Shown: positions 38,074 through 48,786, counted from the stretch's first letter. The stretch is 64,000 nucleotides of DNA from Allolobophora icterica (GCA_963556255.1 OY744605.1:84366879-84430878); one strand, 5' to 3'. Notes: generated by a model from the sequence alone, not told the origin. Translations and numbers: made by a program.

Positions 38074-41000
38074 ATGGAAGCGTTGACAACAGAGATGCAA
38101 GCGAATATTCGCAAAATGTCGTCTGAGCGCCTTAGGGTGTATCTTATGAAGGCAGGAAGGGACGAAGATGATGTTATGTCATGGGATCGAAATCAATTAA
38201 TGGAAGAATGGGCCATGGAGATTGGAAAAGAGGAAGAGGAATTTAAGGGTAGTCCAATATCTCCAACAGGAGTGGATTACGAGCTGCAGAAGCGCCGTCT
38301 GGAGTTCGAAATCCGTAAATATGAAGAACGGAAGGAGAAGGAAGAAAGAGAAAGGGAGGAACGGAAGGAGAAGGAAGAAAGAGAAAGGAAGGAACGGAAG
38401 GAGAAGGAAGAAAGGGAGGAAAAGAGGAGAGAGGAAGAAAAGAAAGAACAAAGGGAGAAGGAAGAAAGAGAAAGGGAGGAACGGAAGGAGAAGGAAGAAA
38501 GGGAGGAAAAGAGGAGAGAGGAAGAAAAGAAGGAACGGAAAGAGAAAGAAGAAAGAGAAAAGAAGGAACGGAAAGAGAAAGAAGAAAGGGAGAGGAAGGA
38601 AAAGCAGGAAGAACGAAATGTTAGAGATTCTTTAGCAAGTCGTACTAAGCGTTATAGTGATGCCCTCAAGAATATTCTTTGGAAATTTCCTTCCGACCCT
38701 ATAGAAATTCCAGGTTTCTTTGATCACTTGGATGGTTTGTTTAATGTGTATGAGGTGGATGAAGATGTTAGAGCAAAATTATTGCTAGCCATTTTAAGTG
38801 AAAGAGCTAAGGCATTAACCATGCGCCTTACTGAGGCACAGCTCTATGACTACAAATTCCTGAAGGAGTTTTTGCTAAGGGAGTTTAAGATAAGCCCTTC
38901 AAATCTTAGAGCCCGATTTTGGTCGTTGCACAAAGCATCGGACGAATCATTTACGATCTATTCATCCAAATTGCGTGTGGCTCTTATGTATTATTTGAAA
39001 AGTAGAAAGATAACTGATGAGTTTGATAAACTTGTAAGTTTATTGGTTGCGGATCGGCTTAAGGAGTCCTTGTCGAAGGCTTGTTTAGATTATATATTGG
39101 CCCAAGAAAAAGAGGAGTGGTTGAGCTGTGAAGACATAGCTAATGCGGCTGACATTTATGTAGCGTCGCATGATGGTGGGAATGACTTAGTATGCCGTAG
39201 TCATCCGACACCGAAGTATAACAATTGGACGAGAGGTCAACCACATGTTCAAGTCAATAACCAGACAGCTCAACCCAAGTCTCCCAAACCGGAATTAAGG
39301 GGTGAAGCCAAGATAGGTGCGAGGGTGTCTCAGGAGGAGGCCAAGGTAAAGGGTCTCTGTTTCTTATGTCATCAGAAGGGTCATAGGGCAAGGGAGTGCC
39401 AGACCAAACCAAGTTCTAAAAAGGTGAGTACTTGTATATCTGGGAACTCAACTGAAGAAGTGACCGACTTATTTGTTGAGAAGGTCAACGTGTTGCATGA
39501 GATACCTGAACAGGTAAAGCAAGGGAATTTATTGGATAATTCTAAACCAATAGGGTTGGAAACTGCTGTAAGGGTATACGAGAATAGTATTGATGGATTA
39601 CAAGAGAGGTCGTATATCAATGTACAGATTGAAGATCTCCCTTCTCAGCCAGCATTATCTGATTCAGGAGCAGAAATTTGTTGTATTGATAAGAAATTAA
39701 TTGAGTCACTAAACTTACCCGTGATTAAACGGATTAATATAATTGGTTTTCAGGGAGAAGGATGTAAGGCAGATGTAGTATACCTACAAATGAAATTAGC
39801 TAATTCAATGGAAGGAACGACAAACATTGCGCCATCTTTGTGCGTCATGTTCGCTGCAGTCCCTGAACTAAATGAACGGGTTATTTTGACACCCCATGTT
39901 GTGGACCTATTAAGGGATAGTTCGCAATATGTAGTGATGGTAGCTGGCGTAGATCGATGTGTACAAATAAATAAAGGGGCAGAAGAAGATAACTTAGAAG
40001 TTAATATCGAGAAAAGTAACAGCAACGAATCCTTGCCGTCAGAAGTGAATGAATATTCTCAGGAGCAACTAGTGGATGATTCAGATAATTTTCTTGATGT
40101 TGAGTCAACAGAGTTCAAGTCTGATGAGGGAGTAGCGAATAATGATACTTTATTGCGTGAGCAACAGAATTGTCACAATCTTATATCTTGCTGGCAACAA
40201 GCGAGACAGAATAAAAATAATTTCTTTATAGATAATAACCTCCTGTACCACAAAGGGGAAATTATGGGACATAAGGTTAATCAATTATGTTTACCGGAAG
40301 ATAGAATCGAGGTTGTCTTGCGAGTAGCACACGATGCCCCATGTGCTGGGCACATGGCTTTTAAGGCAACGAGAGCCAGGATCAAATTAAACTTTTGGTT
40401 TCTAAGAATGGATGAGAGGATTCGCGAATATTGTGCGTCTTGTCAAATTTGTCAACTAAGAACTCCAGTTAAAGTGGCAGATCGAGTCCCGATCACTCCT
40501 ATTCCGAGGGCGGATGAACTCTGTTTTAACCATCTAAATATGGATTGTATTGGCCCTATGGTAGTGACTGGAGAATCCAACAAATCGAAACCCCAGTACA
40601 ATTATGCTCTGGTTCTGGTGGATAAATTTTCTCGTTGGCCGATGGCGTATCCTATTAGATCGCTGAATGCAAAGGGAGTTTGTGAAGCTCTGTTGCAAGT
40701 TTTTACAACTTTTTCTATTCCAAGGATCATCAGTTCTGATTGTGGTACCAACTTTACCAGTCGTTTGACGAAAGAATTCTTGCGGCGAATGGGTTGTAGT
40801 CCCAGATTTAATACCCCTGGACATCCTGAGGCAGCTGGATTGGTTGAAAGATGCAACCAAAGCTTGAAAACCATGATCTTTAAGCTTGCTCAATCTGATC
40901 CTCGTGGATGGCACCAATTGTTACCGTTTGTTCTGTGGAGCCTTAGAGAAAAACCTTCAGGCACGACTCATATTTCGCCATTCACTATGGTTTATGGAAC

Positions 41001-42912
41001 TCTTCCTCGGGGTCCACTTGGTGTGTTGAAGGAATCGTGGGCTGGCGAACGAAAAGTACCTCTTAACTTAGGTAAATCACCCGAAGAGTATCTCCAATCA
41101 CTGAAGGAAAACCTCGAATTCGCGAAAGTTTATGCAGATTACTATAGTGATATAGAAACAAAGCGGTATGCAGATTATTATAACTTGCGTAGTACTGACA
41201 GAAAATACGAAGTTGGAGATAAAGTAGCAGTATTAGCACCAGATTTTGGTAGTTCTAAATTTTATAGTCGATGGCAAGGACCTGCTACCGTAGTCAAGGT
41301 TAAATCCCCATATTCTTATATAGTAGAAATAGAGGGAAAACAAAGACATTTACATGCAAATAAGATCAAGCGATACCATGAACGACTCGAACAAGCGATG
41401 ATCAATAGCTGTTCAGTAATTGTTGATCAAGATGAAGAATTTGGTATAGTAGAGGTTGTAGATCAGGAAGAACGTGAACAAATAAGCCCGAGTAAGCGAA
41501 TTGATCCTCTGATTATAGCGCATCTTTCGCAAGAGGAACAGAAGCAACTTTTTGAAGTTTTGGATCGGCACACGGCAGTATTTGTGGATAAACCTGGGTA
41601 TTGTCCAGTATTAGAACATGAAATTAAGATAACTCATGATTTCACTCCTAAGCGTTTAAGGGCATATAAGGTACCTGAGCTACTTAAACCTGAAGTACAA
41701 CGCCAGATAGAAGAAATGTTGGCATTAGACATCATTCGACCATCGAAAAGTGAAATGGCCAGTCCGGTAGTTTGCGTTTTAAAGGGACCCAAAGGTCAAA
41801 ATGGCGTTCGATTGGCAATTGATTATCGCCATGTTAACAAATATTCTCTAGGTGATTGTTACCCGACCCCAGACATTGCTGACGTCTTACAAAAGGTGGG
41901 ACGGGCAAAGTTTATTAGTGTTTTCGACGCGAAATCGGGGTATTGGCAAATTCCAGTTCGGAAAGAACATCGATGGCTTACGGCATTCGTATGTGATGCA
42001 GGACTTTTTGAGTTCACAAGAATGCCGTTTGGACTCAAGTCCGCTAGCAATACCTTTATTCGTGCTATGACCCAAGTTTTACATCCAGTGCGAAGTTTTA
42101 CCGAACCATTCGTCGATGATATGGCAGTGGTTTCAATGAATTGGAATGACCATTTAGAACATCTAGAGAAATTCTTGCAAACTATTGAGGAAGCAGGACT
42201 CACTTTGAATTTAAGAAAATGTAATTTTGCACAAAACAAAATAAAGTTTGTTGGCCATATAGTAGGGTCAGGTTGTATTGAACCTGATCCAGGTAAGATC
42301 GCTACGATCAATGATATCCATCCTCCAACAACAAAGAAGGACGTTAGAAAGGTTATGGGTTTTTTCAGTTACTTTCGAAATTTTATACCTGCTTTAGCTG
42401 AAAAAGCACGGGTAATAACTGATTTGACACGAGATAACATACCTACGAAGGTGCCTTGGGAGCAAAAGCATCAAGAAGCACTAGATAAGTTAAAGGATGA
42501 TCTCAGTAAAGCTACCCAGTTGCATACCATTGATTTCACTAAGGAATTTGGTTTAAGTGTTGACGCAAGTGCCACCGCGGTCGGGTGTTGCTTGTTTCAG
42601 TGGACCGAAGAAGGTCAAGAAAAACCAATTGCTTTTGCTAGCCTTAAACTTACAGATACACAGATGCATTGGTCTACAATTGAGAGAGAGGCTTTCGCAG
42701 TAATTTGGGCACTTAAACGATTCAAGTCATGGATATTTTTATCAAGGATAATCATTTATTCAGATCATAATCCTTTGTCTTATCTCACAGATGCAAGCCC
42801 TAAGAGTGCGAAACTGACTCGTTGGGCGTTAGCATTGCAAGAGTTTAACGTGGACTTTCGATATCGTCCTGGACGTCAGAACACGGTGGCTGATTTCCTC
42901 TCTCGGTTGTGA
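38074..42912 (+). CDS. Gag-Pol polyprotein, copy 7 (full length, 1612 aa)
   Basis: This copy is indistinguishable from copy 5 at protein level, carrying all its markers (QLYDYK, ISGNSTEEV, FWFLRMDER, AYPIRSLN, IADVLQK), and lies exactly 11,222 bp away. All protease, integrase, reverse transcriptase and RNase H residues are intact. Confidence 0.92.
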   Translation: MEALTTEMQANIRKMSSERLRVYLMKAGRDEDDVMSWDRNQLMEEWAMEIGKEEEEFKGSPISPTGVDYELQKRRLEFEIRKYEERKEKEEREREERKEKEERERKERKEKEEREEKRREEEKKEQREKEEREREERKEKEEREEKRREEEKKERKEKEEREKKERKEKEERERKEKQEERNVRDSLASRTKRYSDALKNILWKFPSDPIEIPGFFDHLDGLFNVYEVDEDVRAKLLLAILSERAKALTMRLTEAQLYDYKFLKEFLLREFKISPSNLRARFWSLHKASDESFTIYSSKLRVALMYYLKSRKITDEFDKLVSLLVADRLKESLSKACLDYILAQEKEEWLSCEDIANAADIYVASHDGGNDLVCRSHPTPKYNNWTRGQPHVQVNNQTAQPKSPKPELRGEAKIGARVSQEEAKVKGLCFLCHQKGHRARECQTKPSSKKVSTCISGNSTEEVTDLFVEKVNVLHEIPEQVKQGNLLDNSKPIGLETAVRVYENSIDGLQERSYINVQIEDLPSQPALSDSGAEICCIDKKLIESLNLPVIKRINIIGFQGEGCKADVVYLQMKLANSMEGTTNIAPSLCVMFAAVPELNERVILTPHVVDLLRDSSQYVVMVAGVDRCVQINKGAEEDNLEVNIEKSNSNESLPSEVNEYSQEQLVDDSDNFLDVESTEFKSDEGVANNDTLLREQQNCHNLISCWQQARQNKNNFFIDNNLLYHKGEIMGHKVNQLCLPEDRIEVVLRVAHDAPCAGHMAFKATRARIKLNFWFLRMDERIREYCASCQICQLRTPVKVADRVPITPIPRADELCFNHLNMDCIGPMVVTGESNKSKPQYNYALVLVDKFSRWPMAYPIRSLNAKGVCEALLQVFTTFSIPRIISSDCGTNFTSRLTKEFLRRMGCSPRFNTPGHPEAAGLVERCNQSLKTMIFKLAQSDPRGWHQLLPFVLWSLREKPSGTTHISPFTMVYGTLPRGPLGVLKESWAGERKVPLNLGKSPEEYLQSLKENLEFAKVYADYYSDIETKRYADYYNLRSTDRKYEVGDKVAVLAPDFGSSKFYSRWQGPATVVKVKSPYSYIVEIEGKQRHLHANKIKRYHERLEQAMINSCSVIVDQDEEFGIVEVVDQEEREQISPSKRIDPLIIAHLSQEEQKQLFEVLDRHTAVFVDKPGYCPVLEHEIKITHDFTPKRLRAYKVPELLKPEVQRQIEEMLALDIIRPSKSEMASPVVCVLKGPKGQNGVRLAIDYRHVNKYSLGDCYPTPDIADVLQKVGRAKFISVFDAKSGYWQIPVRKEHRWLTAFVCDAGLFEFTRMPFGLKSASNTFIRAMTQVLHPVRSFTEPFVDDMAVVSMNWNDHLEHLEKFLQTIEEAGLTLNLRKCNFAQNKIKFVGHIVGSGCIEPDPGKIATINDIHPPTTKKDVRKVMGFFSYFRNFIPALAEKARVITDLTRDNIPTKVPWEQKHQEALDKLKDDLSKATQLHTIDFTKEFGLSVDASATAVGCCLFQWTEEGQEKPIAFASLKLTDTQMHWSTIEREAFAVIWALKRFKSWIFLSRIIIYSDHNPLSYLTDASPKSAKLTRWALALQEFNVDFRYRPGRQNTVADFLSRL

Positions 42913-43107
42913 CTCGGATGGTGAAGGGGGGGAATGGCCCGACACACAAGGATCGAGCCCGCAGATTGTGTGGATGGATTGACTAACTGATGTGTTTTGT
43001 TTTGTTTGTATATGCTATGTCGAGATGGAGTCTGGAGGCCCGGCTTGATCGTGATGACCCGTTCGGGATGGTGCTGAAGACGTGTCATCATCTGAGGGCG
43101 GAGGGAA

Positions 43108-43539
43108 TGTCGTGGTCTACGCGGGTGCATGCATCAAGGGAAGAAAACCGACGCGTCAACAAGCTTGTTTACAACGCACGGAAAATTCTGCAGCAAGCTG
43201 TCAACATTAATTCGGTGCATGCAACAAGGATATACGTGTTCAGTAGGACTTTCCAGGGAAAAGTACAGTGACGTCACAGAACGTTCTGGAATCCGGGAGA
43301 ACTCTATATAAGATAGACCTGATGTACATTGGGGGCCTTTTGACGAAGATTTGTAAACGTTGAAACATTGATCGTATGACGTTCAATCGAGACCAGCCAA
43401 CCTGTGTGCTGTCTACGATTGTGATATTTGATAGACGAGTTGACTTACTCTACACTTAATCGACTTTATTTTTAAATAAAGATCTTTTAATAGTTCCTTC
43501 GTTGGTTCGTCGTTGCGATCGAAGGAGTCGACCGCGACA
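43108..43539 (+). repeat. LTR 8 (shared by copies 7 and 8)
   Basis: This 432-bp LTR matches LTR 6 at all markers. Confidence 0.92.
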
Positions 43540-43543
43540 TTAT

Positions 43544-43561
43544 TGGTGTCAGAAGCGGGAT
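43544..43561 (+). other. Primer-binding site, copy 8 (third version)
   Basis: TGGTGTCAGAAGCGGGAT, the same as copy 6. Confidence 0.55.
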
Positions 43562-44067
43562 CATCGGTGTTGGATCCGGTGAAGAAGACGCGAGCCGACG
43601 GAGGAAGGAGTCAACCCGGAGGATCAAGAGACGGTCTGTTCCAGACAGCGAGCGGATCGAGACGCCTTTCTACCGTGGGAGACGGGTGAATCGGCATACG
43701 ACAGTCGGACGGACGAAGTGCGTCGTTCGGCTGAGACAGCAGAAGACAGCAGTCAACATACGGGTAAGATCCTAGGTGTTGTCGTGGCTGAGAAGGAGAA
43801 AAGAGAGTGGAGTTGCAGCCGAGTGGGAGGCAGCCATTATTTCTCTTTCAATATCTGCTGATTATTTCTTTGCAATTTGATCCATTGTTGTGATCGAGGC
43901 CAGACTTGCGTGAGCTTGTATAGTTTTTGCGTACTTGGCGAGTGTACTTCTTTGGATACTGCATAGTTGCACTTTGGGTTGTGGAATTTTCCTTTTGTGT
44001 GGCGGGTTTGCCGCGTGGTGTCTGTTTTTTTTTGTTGTTGATTGTTGTTGACTGACTGTTTGTAAAA

Positions 44068-47000
44068 ATGGAAGCGTTGACAACAGCGATGCAAGCGAAT
44101 ATTCGCAAAATGTCGTCTGAGCGCCTTAGGGTGTATCTTATGAAGGCAGGAAGGGACGAAGATGATGTTATGTCATGGGATCGAAATCAATTAATGGAAG
44201 AATGGGCCATGGAGATTGGAAAAGAGGAAGAGGAATTTAAGGGTAGTCCAATATCTCCAACAGGAGTGGATTACGAGCTGCAGAAGCGCCGTCTGGAGTT
44301 CGAAATCCGTAAATATGAAGAACAAAGGGAGGAACGGAAGGAGAAGGAAGAAAGAGAAAGGGAGAAGGAAGAAAGAGAAAGGGAGGAACGGAAGGAGAAG
44401 GAAGAAAGAGAAAGGGAGGAACGGAAGGAGAAGGAAGAAAGAGAAAGGGAGGAACGGAAGGAGAAGGAAGAAAGGGAGGAAAAGAGGAGAGAGGAAGAAA
44501 AGAAGGAACGGAAGGAGAAGGAAGAAAGAGAGAGGGAGGAACGGAAGGAGAAGGAAGAAAGGGAGGAAAAGAGGAGAGAGGAAGAAAAGAAGGAACGGAA
44601 AGAGAAAGAAGAAAGAGAAAAGAAGGAACGGAAAGAGAAAGAAGAAAGGGAGAGGAAGGAAAAGCAGGAAGAACGAAATGTTAGAGATTCTTTAGCAAGT
44701 CGTACTAAGCGTTATAGTGATGCCCTTAAGAATATTCTTTGGAAATTTCCTTCCGACCCTATAGAAATTCCAGGTTTCTTTGATCACTTGGATGGTTTGT
44801 TTAATGTGTATGAGGTGGATGAAGATGTTAGAGCAAAATTATTGCTAGCCATTTTAAGTGAAAGAGCTAAGGCATTAACCATGCGCCTTACTGAGGCACA
44901 GCTCCATGACTACAAATTCCTGAAGGAGTTTTTGCTAAGGGAGTTTAAGATAAGCCCTTCAAATCTTAGAGCCCGATTTTGGTCGTTGCACAAAGCATCG
45001 GACGAATCATTTACGATCTATTCATCCAAATTGCGTGTGGCTCTTATGTATTATTTGAAAAGTAGAAAGATAACTGATGAGTTTGATAAACTTGTAAGTT
45101 TATTGGTTGCGGATCGGCTTAAGGAGTCCTTGTCGAAGGCTTGTTTAGATTATATCTTGGCCCAAGAAAAAGAGGAGTGGTTGAGCTGTGAAGACATAGC
45201 TAATGCGGCTGACATTTATGTAGCGTCGCATGATGGTGGGAATGACTTAGTATGCCGTAGTCATCCGACACCGAAGTATAACAATTGGACGAGAGGTCAA
45301 CCACATGTTCAAGTCAATAACCAGACAGCTCAACCCAAGTCTCCCAAACCGGAAATAAGGGGTGAAGCCAAGATAGGTGCGAGGGTGTCTCAGGAGGAGG
45401 CCAAGGTAAAGGGTCTCTGTTTCCTATGTCATCAGAAGGGTCATAGGGCAAGGGAGTGCCAGACCAAACCAAGTTCTAAAAAGGTGAGTACTTGTATATC
45501 TGGGAACCCAACTGAAGAAGTGACCGACTTATTTGTTGAGAAGGTCAACGTGTTGCATGAGATACCTGAACAGGTAAAGCAAGGGAATTTATTGGATAAT
45601 TCTAAACCAATAGGGTTGGAAACTGCTGTAAGGGTATACGAGAATAGTATTGATGGATTACACGAGAGGTCGTATATCAATGTACAGATTGAAGATCTCC
45701 CTTCTCAGCCAGCATTATCTGATTCAGGAGCAGAAATTTGTTGTATTGATAAGAAATTAATTGAGTCACTAAACTTACCCGTGATTAAACGGATTAATAT
45801 AATTGGTTTTCAGGGAGAAGGATGTAAGGCAGATGTAGTATACCTACAAATGAAATTAGCTAATTCAATGGAAGGAACGACAAACATTGCGCCATCTTTG
45901 TGCGTCATGTTCGCTGTAGTCCCTGAACTAAATGAACGGGTTATTTTGACACCCCATGTTGTGGACCTATTAAGGGATAGTTCACAATATGTAGTGATGG
46001 TAGCTGGCGTAGATCGATGTGTACAAATAAATAAAGGGGCAGAAGAAGATAACTTAGAAGTTAATATCGAGAAAAGTAACAGCAACGAATCCTTGCCGTC
46101 AGAAGTGAATGAATATTCTCAGGAGCAACTAGTTGATGATTCAGATAATTTTCTTGATGTTGAGTCAACAGAGTTCAAGTCTGATGAGGGAGTAGCGAAT
46201 AATGATACTTTATTGCGTGAGCAACAGAATTGTCACAATCTTATATCTTGCTGGCAACAAGCGAGACAGAATAAAAATAATTTCTTTATAGATAATAACC
46301 TCCTGTACCACAAAGGGGAAATTATGGGACATAAGGTTAATCAATTATGTTTACCGGAAGATAGAATCGAGGTTGTCTTGCGAGTAGCACACGATGCCCC
46401 ATGTGCTGGGCACATGGCTTTTAAGGCAACGAGAGCCAGGATCAAATTAAACTTTTGGTTTCCAAGAATGGATGAGAGGATTCGCGAATATTGTGCGTCT
46501 TGTCAAATTTGTCAACTAAGAACTCCAGTTAAAGTGGCAGATCGAGTCCCGATCACTCCTATTCCGAGGGCGGATGAACTCTGTTTTAACCATCTAAATA
46601 TGGATTGTATTGGCCCTATGGTAGTGACTGGAGAATCCAACAAATCGAAACCCCAGTACAATTATGCTCTGGTTCTGGTGGACAAATTTTCTCGTTGGCC
46701 GATGGCGTATCCTCTTAGATCGCTGAATGCAAAGGGAGTTTGTGAAGCTCTGTTGCAAGTTTTTACAACTTTTTCTATTCCAAGGATCATCAGTTCTGAT
46801 TGTGGTACCAACTTTACCAGTCGTTTGACGAAAGAATTCTTGCGGCGAATGGGTTGTAGTCCCAGATTTAATACCCCTGGACATCCTGAGGCAGCTGGAT
46901 TGGTTGAAAGATGCAACCAAAGCTTGAAAACCATGATCTTTAAGCTTGCTCAATCTGATCCTCGTGGATGGCACCAATTGTTACCGTTTGTTCTGTGGAG

Positions 47001-48159
47001 CCTTAGAGAAAAACCTTCAGGCACGACTCATATTTCGCCATTCACTATGGTTTATGGAACTCTTCCTCGGGGTCCACTTAGTGTGTTGAAGGAATCGTGG
47101 GCTGGCGAACGAAAAGTACCTCTTAACTTAGGTAAATCACCCGAAGAGTATCTCCAATCACTGAAGGAAAACCTCGAATTCGCGAAAGTTTATGCAGATT
47201 ACTATAGTGATATAGAAACAAAGCGGTATGCAGATTATTATAACTTGCGTAGTACTGACAGAAAATACGAAGTTGGAGATAAAGTAGCAGTATTAGCACC
47301 AGATTTTGGTAGTTCTAAATTTTATAGTCGATGGCAAGGACCTGCTACCGTAGTCAAGGTTAAATCCCCATATTCTTATATAGTAGAAATAGAGGGAAAA
47401 CAAAGACATTTACACGCAAATAAGATCAAGCGATACCATGAACGACTCGAACAAGCGATGATCAATAGCTGTTCAGTAATTGTTGATCAAGATGAAGAAT
47501 TTGGTATAGTAGGGTCAGGTTGTATTGAACCTGATCCAGGTAAGATCGCTACGATCAATGATATCCATCCTCCAACAACAAAGAAAGACGTTAGAAAGGT
47601 TATGGGTTTTTTCAGTTACTTTCGAAATTTTATACCTGCTTTAGCTGGAAAAGCACGGGTAATAACTGATTTGACACGAGATAACATACCTACGAAGGTG
47701 CCTTGGGAGCAAAAGCATCAAGAAGCACTAGATAAGTTAAAGGATGATCTCAGTAAAGCTACACAGTTGCATACCATTGATTTCACTAAGGAATTTGGTT
47801 TAAGTGTTGATGCAAGTGCCACCGCGGTCGGGTGTTGCTTGTTTCAGTGGACCGAAGAAGGTCAAGAAAAACCAATTGCTTTTGCTAGTCTTAAACTTAC
47901 AGATACACAGATGCATTGGTCTACAATTGAGAGAGAGGCTTTCGCAGTAATTTGGGCACTTAAACGATTCAAGTCATGGATATTCTTATCAAAGATAATC
48001 ATTTATTCAGATCATAATCCTTTGTCTTATCTCACAGATGCAAGCCCTAAGAGTGCGAAACTGACTCGTTGGGCGTTAGCATTGCAAGAGTTTAACGTGG
48101 ACTTTCGATATCGTCCTGGACGTCAAAACACGGTGGCTGATTTCCTCTCTCGGTTGTGA
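44068..48159 (+). CDS. Gag-PR-IN-RNase H polyprotein lacking RT, copy 8 (1363 aa)
   Basis: The N-terminal two thirds match copy 6 (LTTAMQ, FAVVPEL). The integrase stretch LWSLREKPSG is whole here and the C-terminus is normal (NTVADFLSRL). After the reverse transcriptase deletion junction (47505-47512) it carries GKARVIT, resembling copy 2 rather than copies 4 and 6. It is therefore also a mosaic. Apart from the reverse transcriptase loss it looks functional. Confidence 0.9.
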   Translation: MEALTTAMQANIRKMSSERLRVYLMKAGRDEDDVMSWDRNQLMEEWAMEIGKEEEEFKGSPISPTGVDYELQKRRLEFEIRKYEEQREERKEKEEREREKEEREREERKEKEEREREERKEKEEREREERKEKEEREEKRREEEKKERKEKEEREREERKEKEEREEKRREEEKKERKEKEEREKKERKEKEERERKEKQEERNVRDSLASRTKRYSDALKNILWKFPSDPIEIPGFFDHLDGLFNVYEVDEDVRAKLLLAILSERAKALTMRLTEAQLHDYKFLKEFLLREFKISPSNLRARFWSLHKASDESFTIYSSKLRVALMYYLKSRKITDEFDKLVSLLVADRLKESLSKACLDYILAQEKEEWLSCEDIANAADIYVASHDGGNDLVCRSHPTPKYNNWTRGQPHVQVNNQTAQPKSPKPEIRGEAKIGARVSQEEAKVKGLCFLCHQKGHRARECQTKPSSKKVSTCISGNPTEEVTDLFVEKVNVLHEIPEQVKQGNLLDNSKPIGLETAVRVYENSIDGLHERSYINVQIEDLPSQPALSDSGAEICCIDKKLIESLNLPVIKRINIIGFQGEGCKADVVYLQMKLANSMEGTTNIAPSLCVMFAVVPELNERVILTPHVVDLLRDSSQYVVMVAGVDRCVQINKGAEEDNLEVNIEKSNSNESLPSEVNEYSQEQLVDDSDNFLDVESTEFKSDEGVANNDTLLREQQNCHNLISCWQQARQNKNNFFIDNNLLYHKGEIMGHKVNQLCLPEDRIEVVLRVAHDAPCAGHMAFKATRARIKLNFWFPRMDERIREYCASCQICQLRTPVKVADRVPITPIPRADELCFNHLNMDCIGPMVVTGESNKSKPQYNYALVLVDKFSRWPMAYPLRSLNAKGVCEALLQVFTTFSIPRIISSDCGTNFTSRLTKEFLRRMGCSPRFNTPGHPEAAGLVERCNQSLKTMIFKLAQSDPRGWHQLLPFVLWSLREKPSGTTHISPFTMVYGTLPRGPLSVLKESWAGERKVPLNLGKSPEEYLQSLKENLEFAKVYADYYSDIETKRYADYYNLRSTDRKYEVGDKVAVLAPDFGSSKFYSRWQGPATVVKVKSPYSYIVEIEGKQRHLHANKIKRYHERLEQAMINSCSVIVDQDEEFGIVGSGCIEPDPGKIATINDIHPPTTKKDVRKVMGFFSYFRNFIPALAGKARVITDLTRDNIPTKVPWEQKHQEALDKLKDDLSKATQLHTIDFTKEFGLSVDASATAVGCCLFQWTEEGQEKPIAFASLKLTDTQMHWSTIEREAFAVIWALKRFKSWIFLSKIIIYSDHNPLSYLTDASPKSAKLTRWALALQEFNVDFRYRPGRQNTVADFLSRL

Positions 48160-48354
48160 CTCGGATGGTGAAGGGGGGGAATGGCCCGACACACCAGGAT
48201 CGAGCCCGCAAATTGTGTGGATAAATTGACTAACTGATGTGTTTTGTTTTGTTTGTATATGCTGTGTCGAGATGGAGTCTGGAGGCCCGGCTTGATTGTG
48301 ATGACCCGTTCGGGATGGTGCTGAAGACGTGTCATCATCTGAGGGCGGAGGGAA

Positions 48355-48786
48355 TGTCGTGGTCTACGCGGGTGCATGCATCAAGGGAAGAAAACCGACG
48401 CGTCAACAAGCTTGTTTACAACGCACGGAAAATTCTGCAGCAAGCTGTCAACATTAATTCGGTGCATGCAACAAGGATATACGTGTTCAGTAGGACTTTC
48501 CAGGGAAAAGTACAGTGACGTCACAGAACGTTCTGGAATCCGGGAGAACTCTATATAAGATAGACCTGCTGTACATTAAGGGCCTTTTGACGAAGATTTG
48601 TAAACGTTGAAACATTGATCGTATAACGTTCAATCGAGACCAGCCAACCTGTGTGCTGTCTACGATTGTGATATTTGATAGACGAGTTGACTTACTCTAC
48701 ACTTAATCGACTTTATTTTTAAATAAAGATCTTTTAATAGTTCCTTCGTTGGTTCGTCGTTGCGATCGAAGGAGTCGACCGCGACA
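48355..48786 (+). repeat. LTR 9 (outer 3' LTR)
   Basis: This 432-bp LTR is identical by eye to LTR 1, including CCTGCTGTACATTAAGGG and CGTATAACG, where most inner LTRs differ. It ends GACA and is followed by the AATGT duplication. Confidence 0.93.

Larger units (their letters stand above)
3416..48786 (+). mobile_element. Tandem array of eight Gmr1-like LTR retrotransposon copies sharing nine LTRs
   Basis: Nine 432-bp LTRs, each starting TGTCG and ending GACA, alternate with eight internal regions. The distances between LTR starts are 6057, 5178, 5990, 5256, 5989, 5233, 5989 and 5247 bp, so long and short units alternate strictly. Every internal region has a primer-binding site, a leader of about 500 bp, one continuous Gag-Pol frame and a purine tract before the next LTR. 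Long units are full length. Short units lack 813 bp covering reverse transcriptase. A single 5-bp duplication surrounds the whole array. The order integrase before reverse transcriptase with Ty3/gypsy-like domains is the mark of the Gmr1-like group. Copies differ by few substitutions, so the array is young or homogenised. Confidence 0.93.

Noticed and set aside
3416..48786. Eight independent insertions side by side
   Set aside because: Neighbours share a single LTR and no target duplication separates them. Only the outer edges have AATGT.
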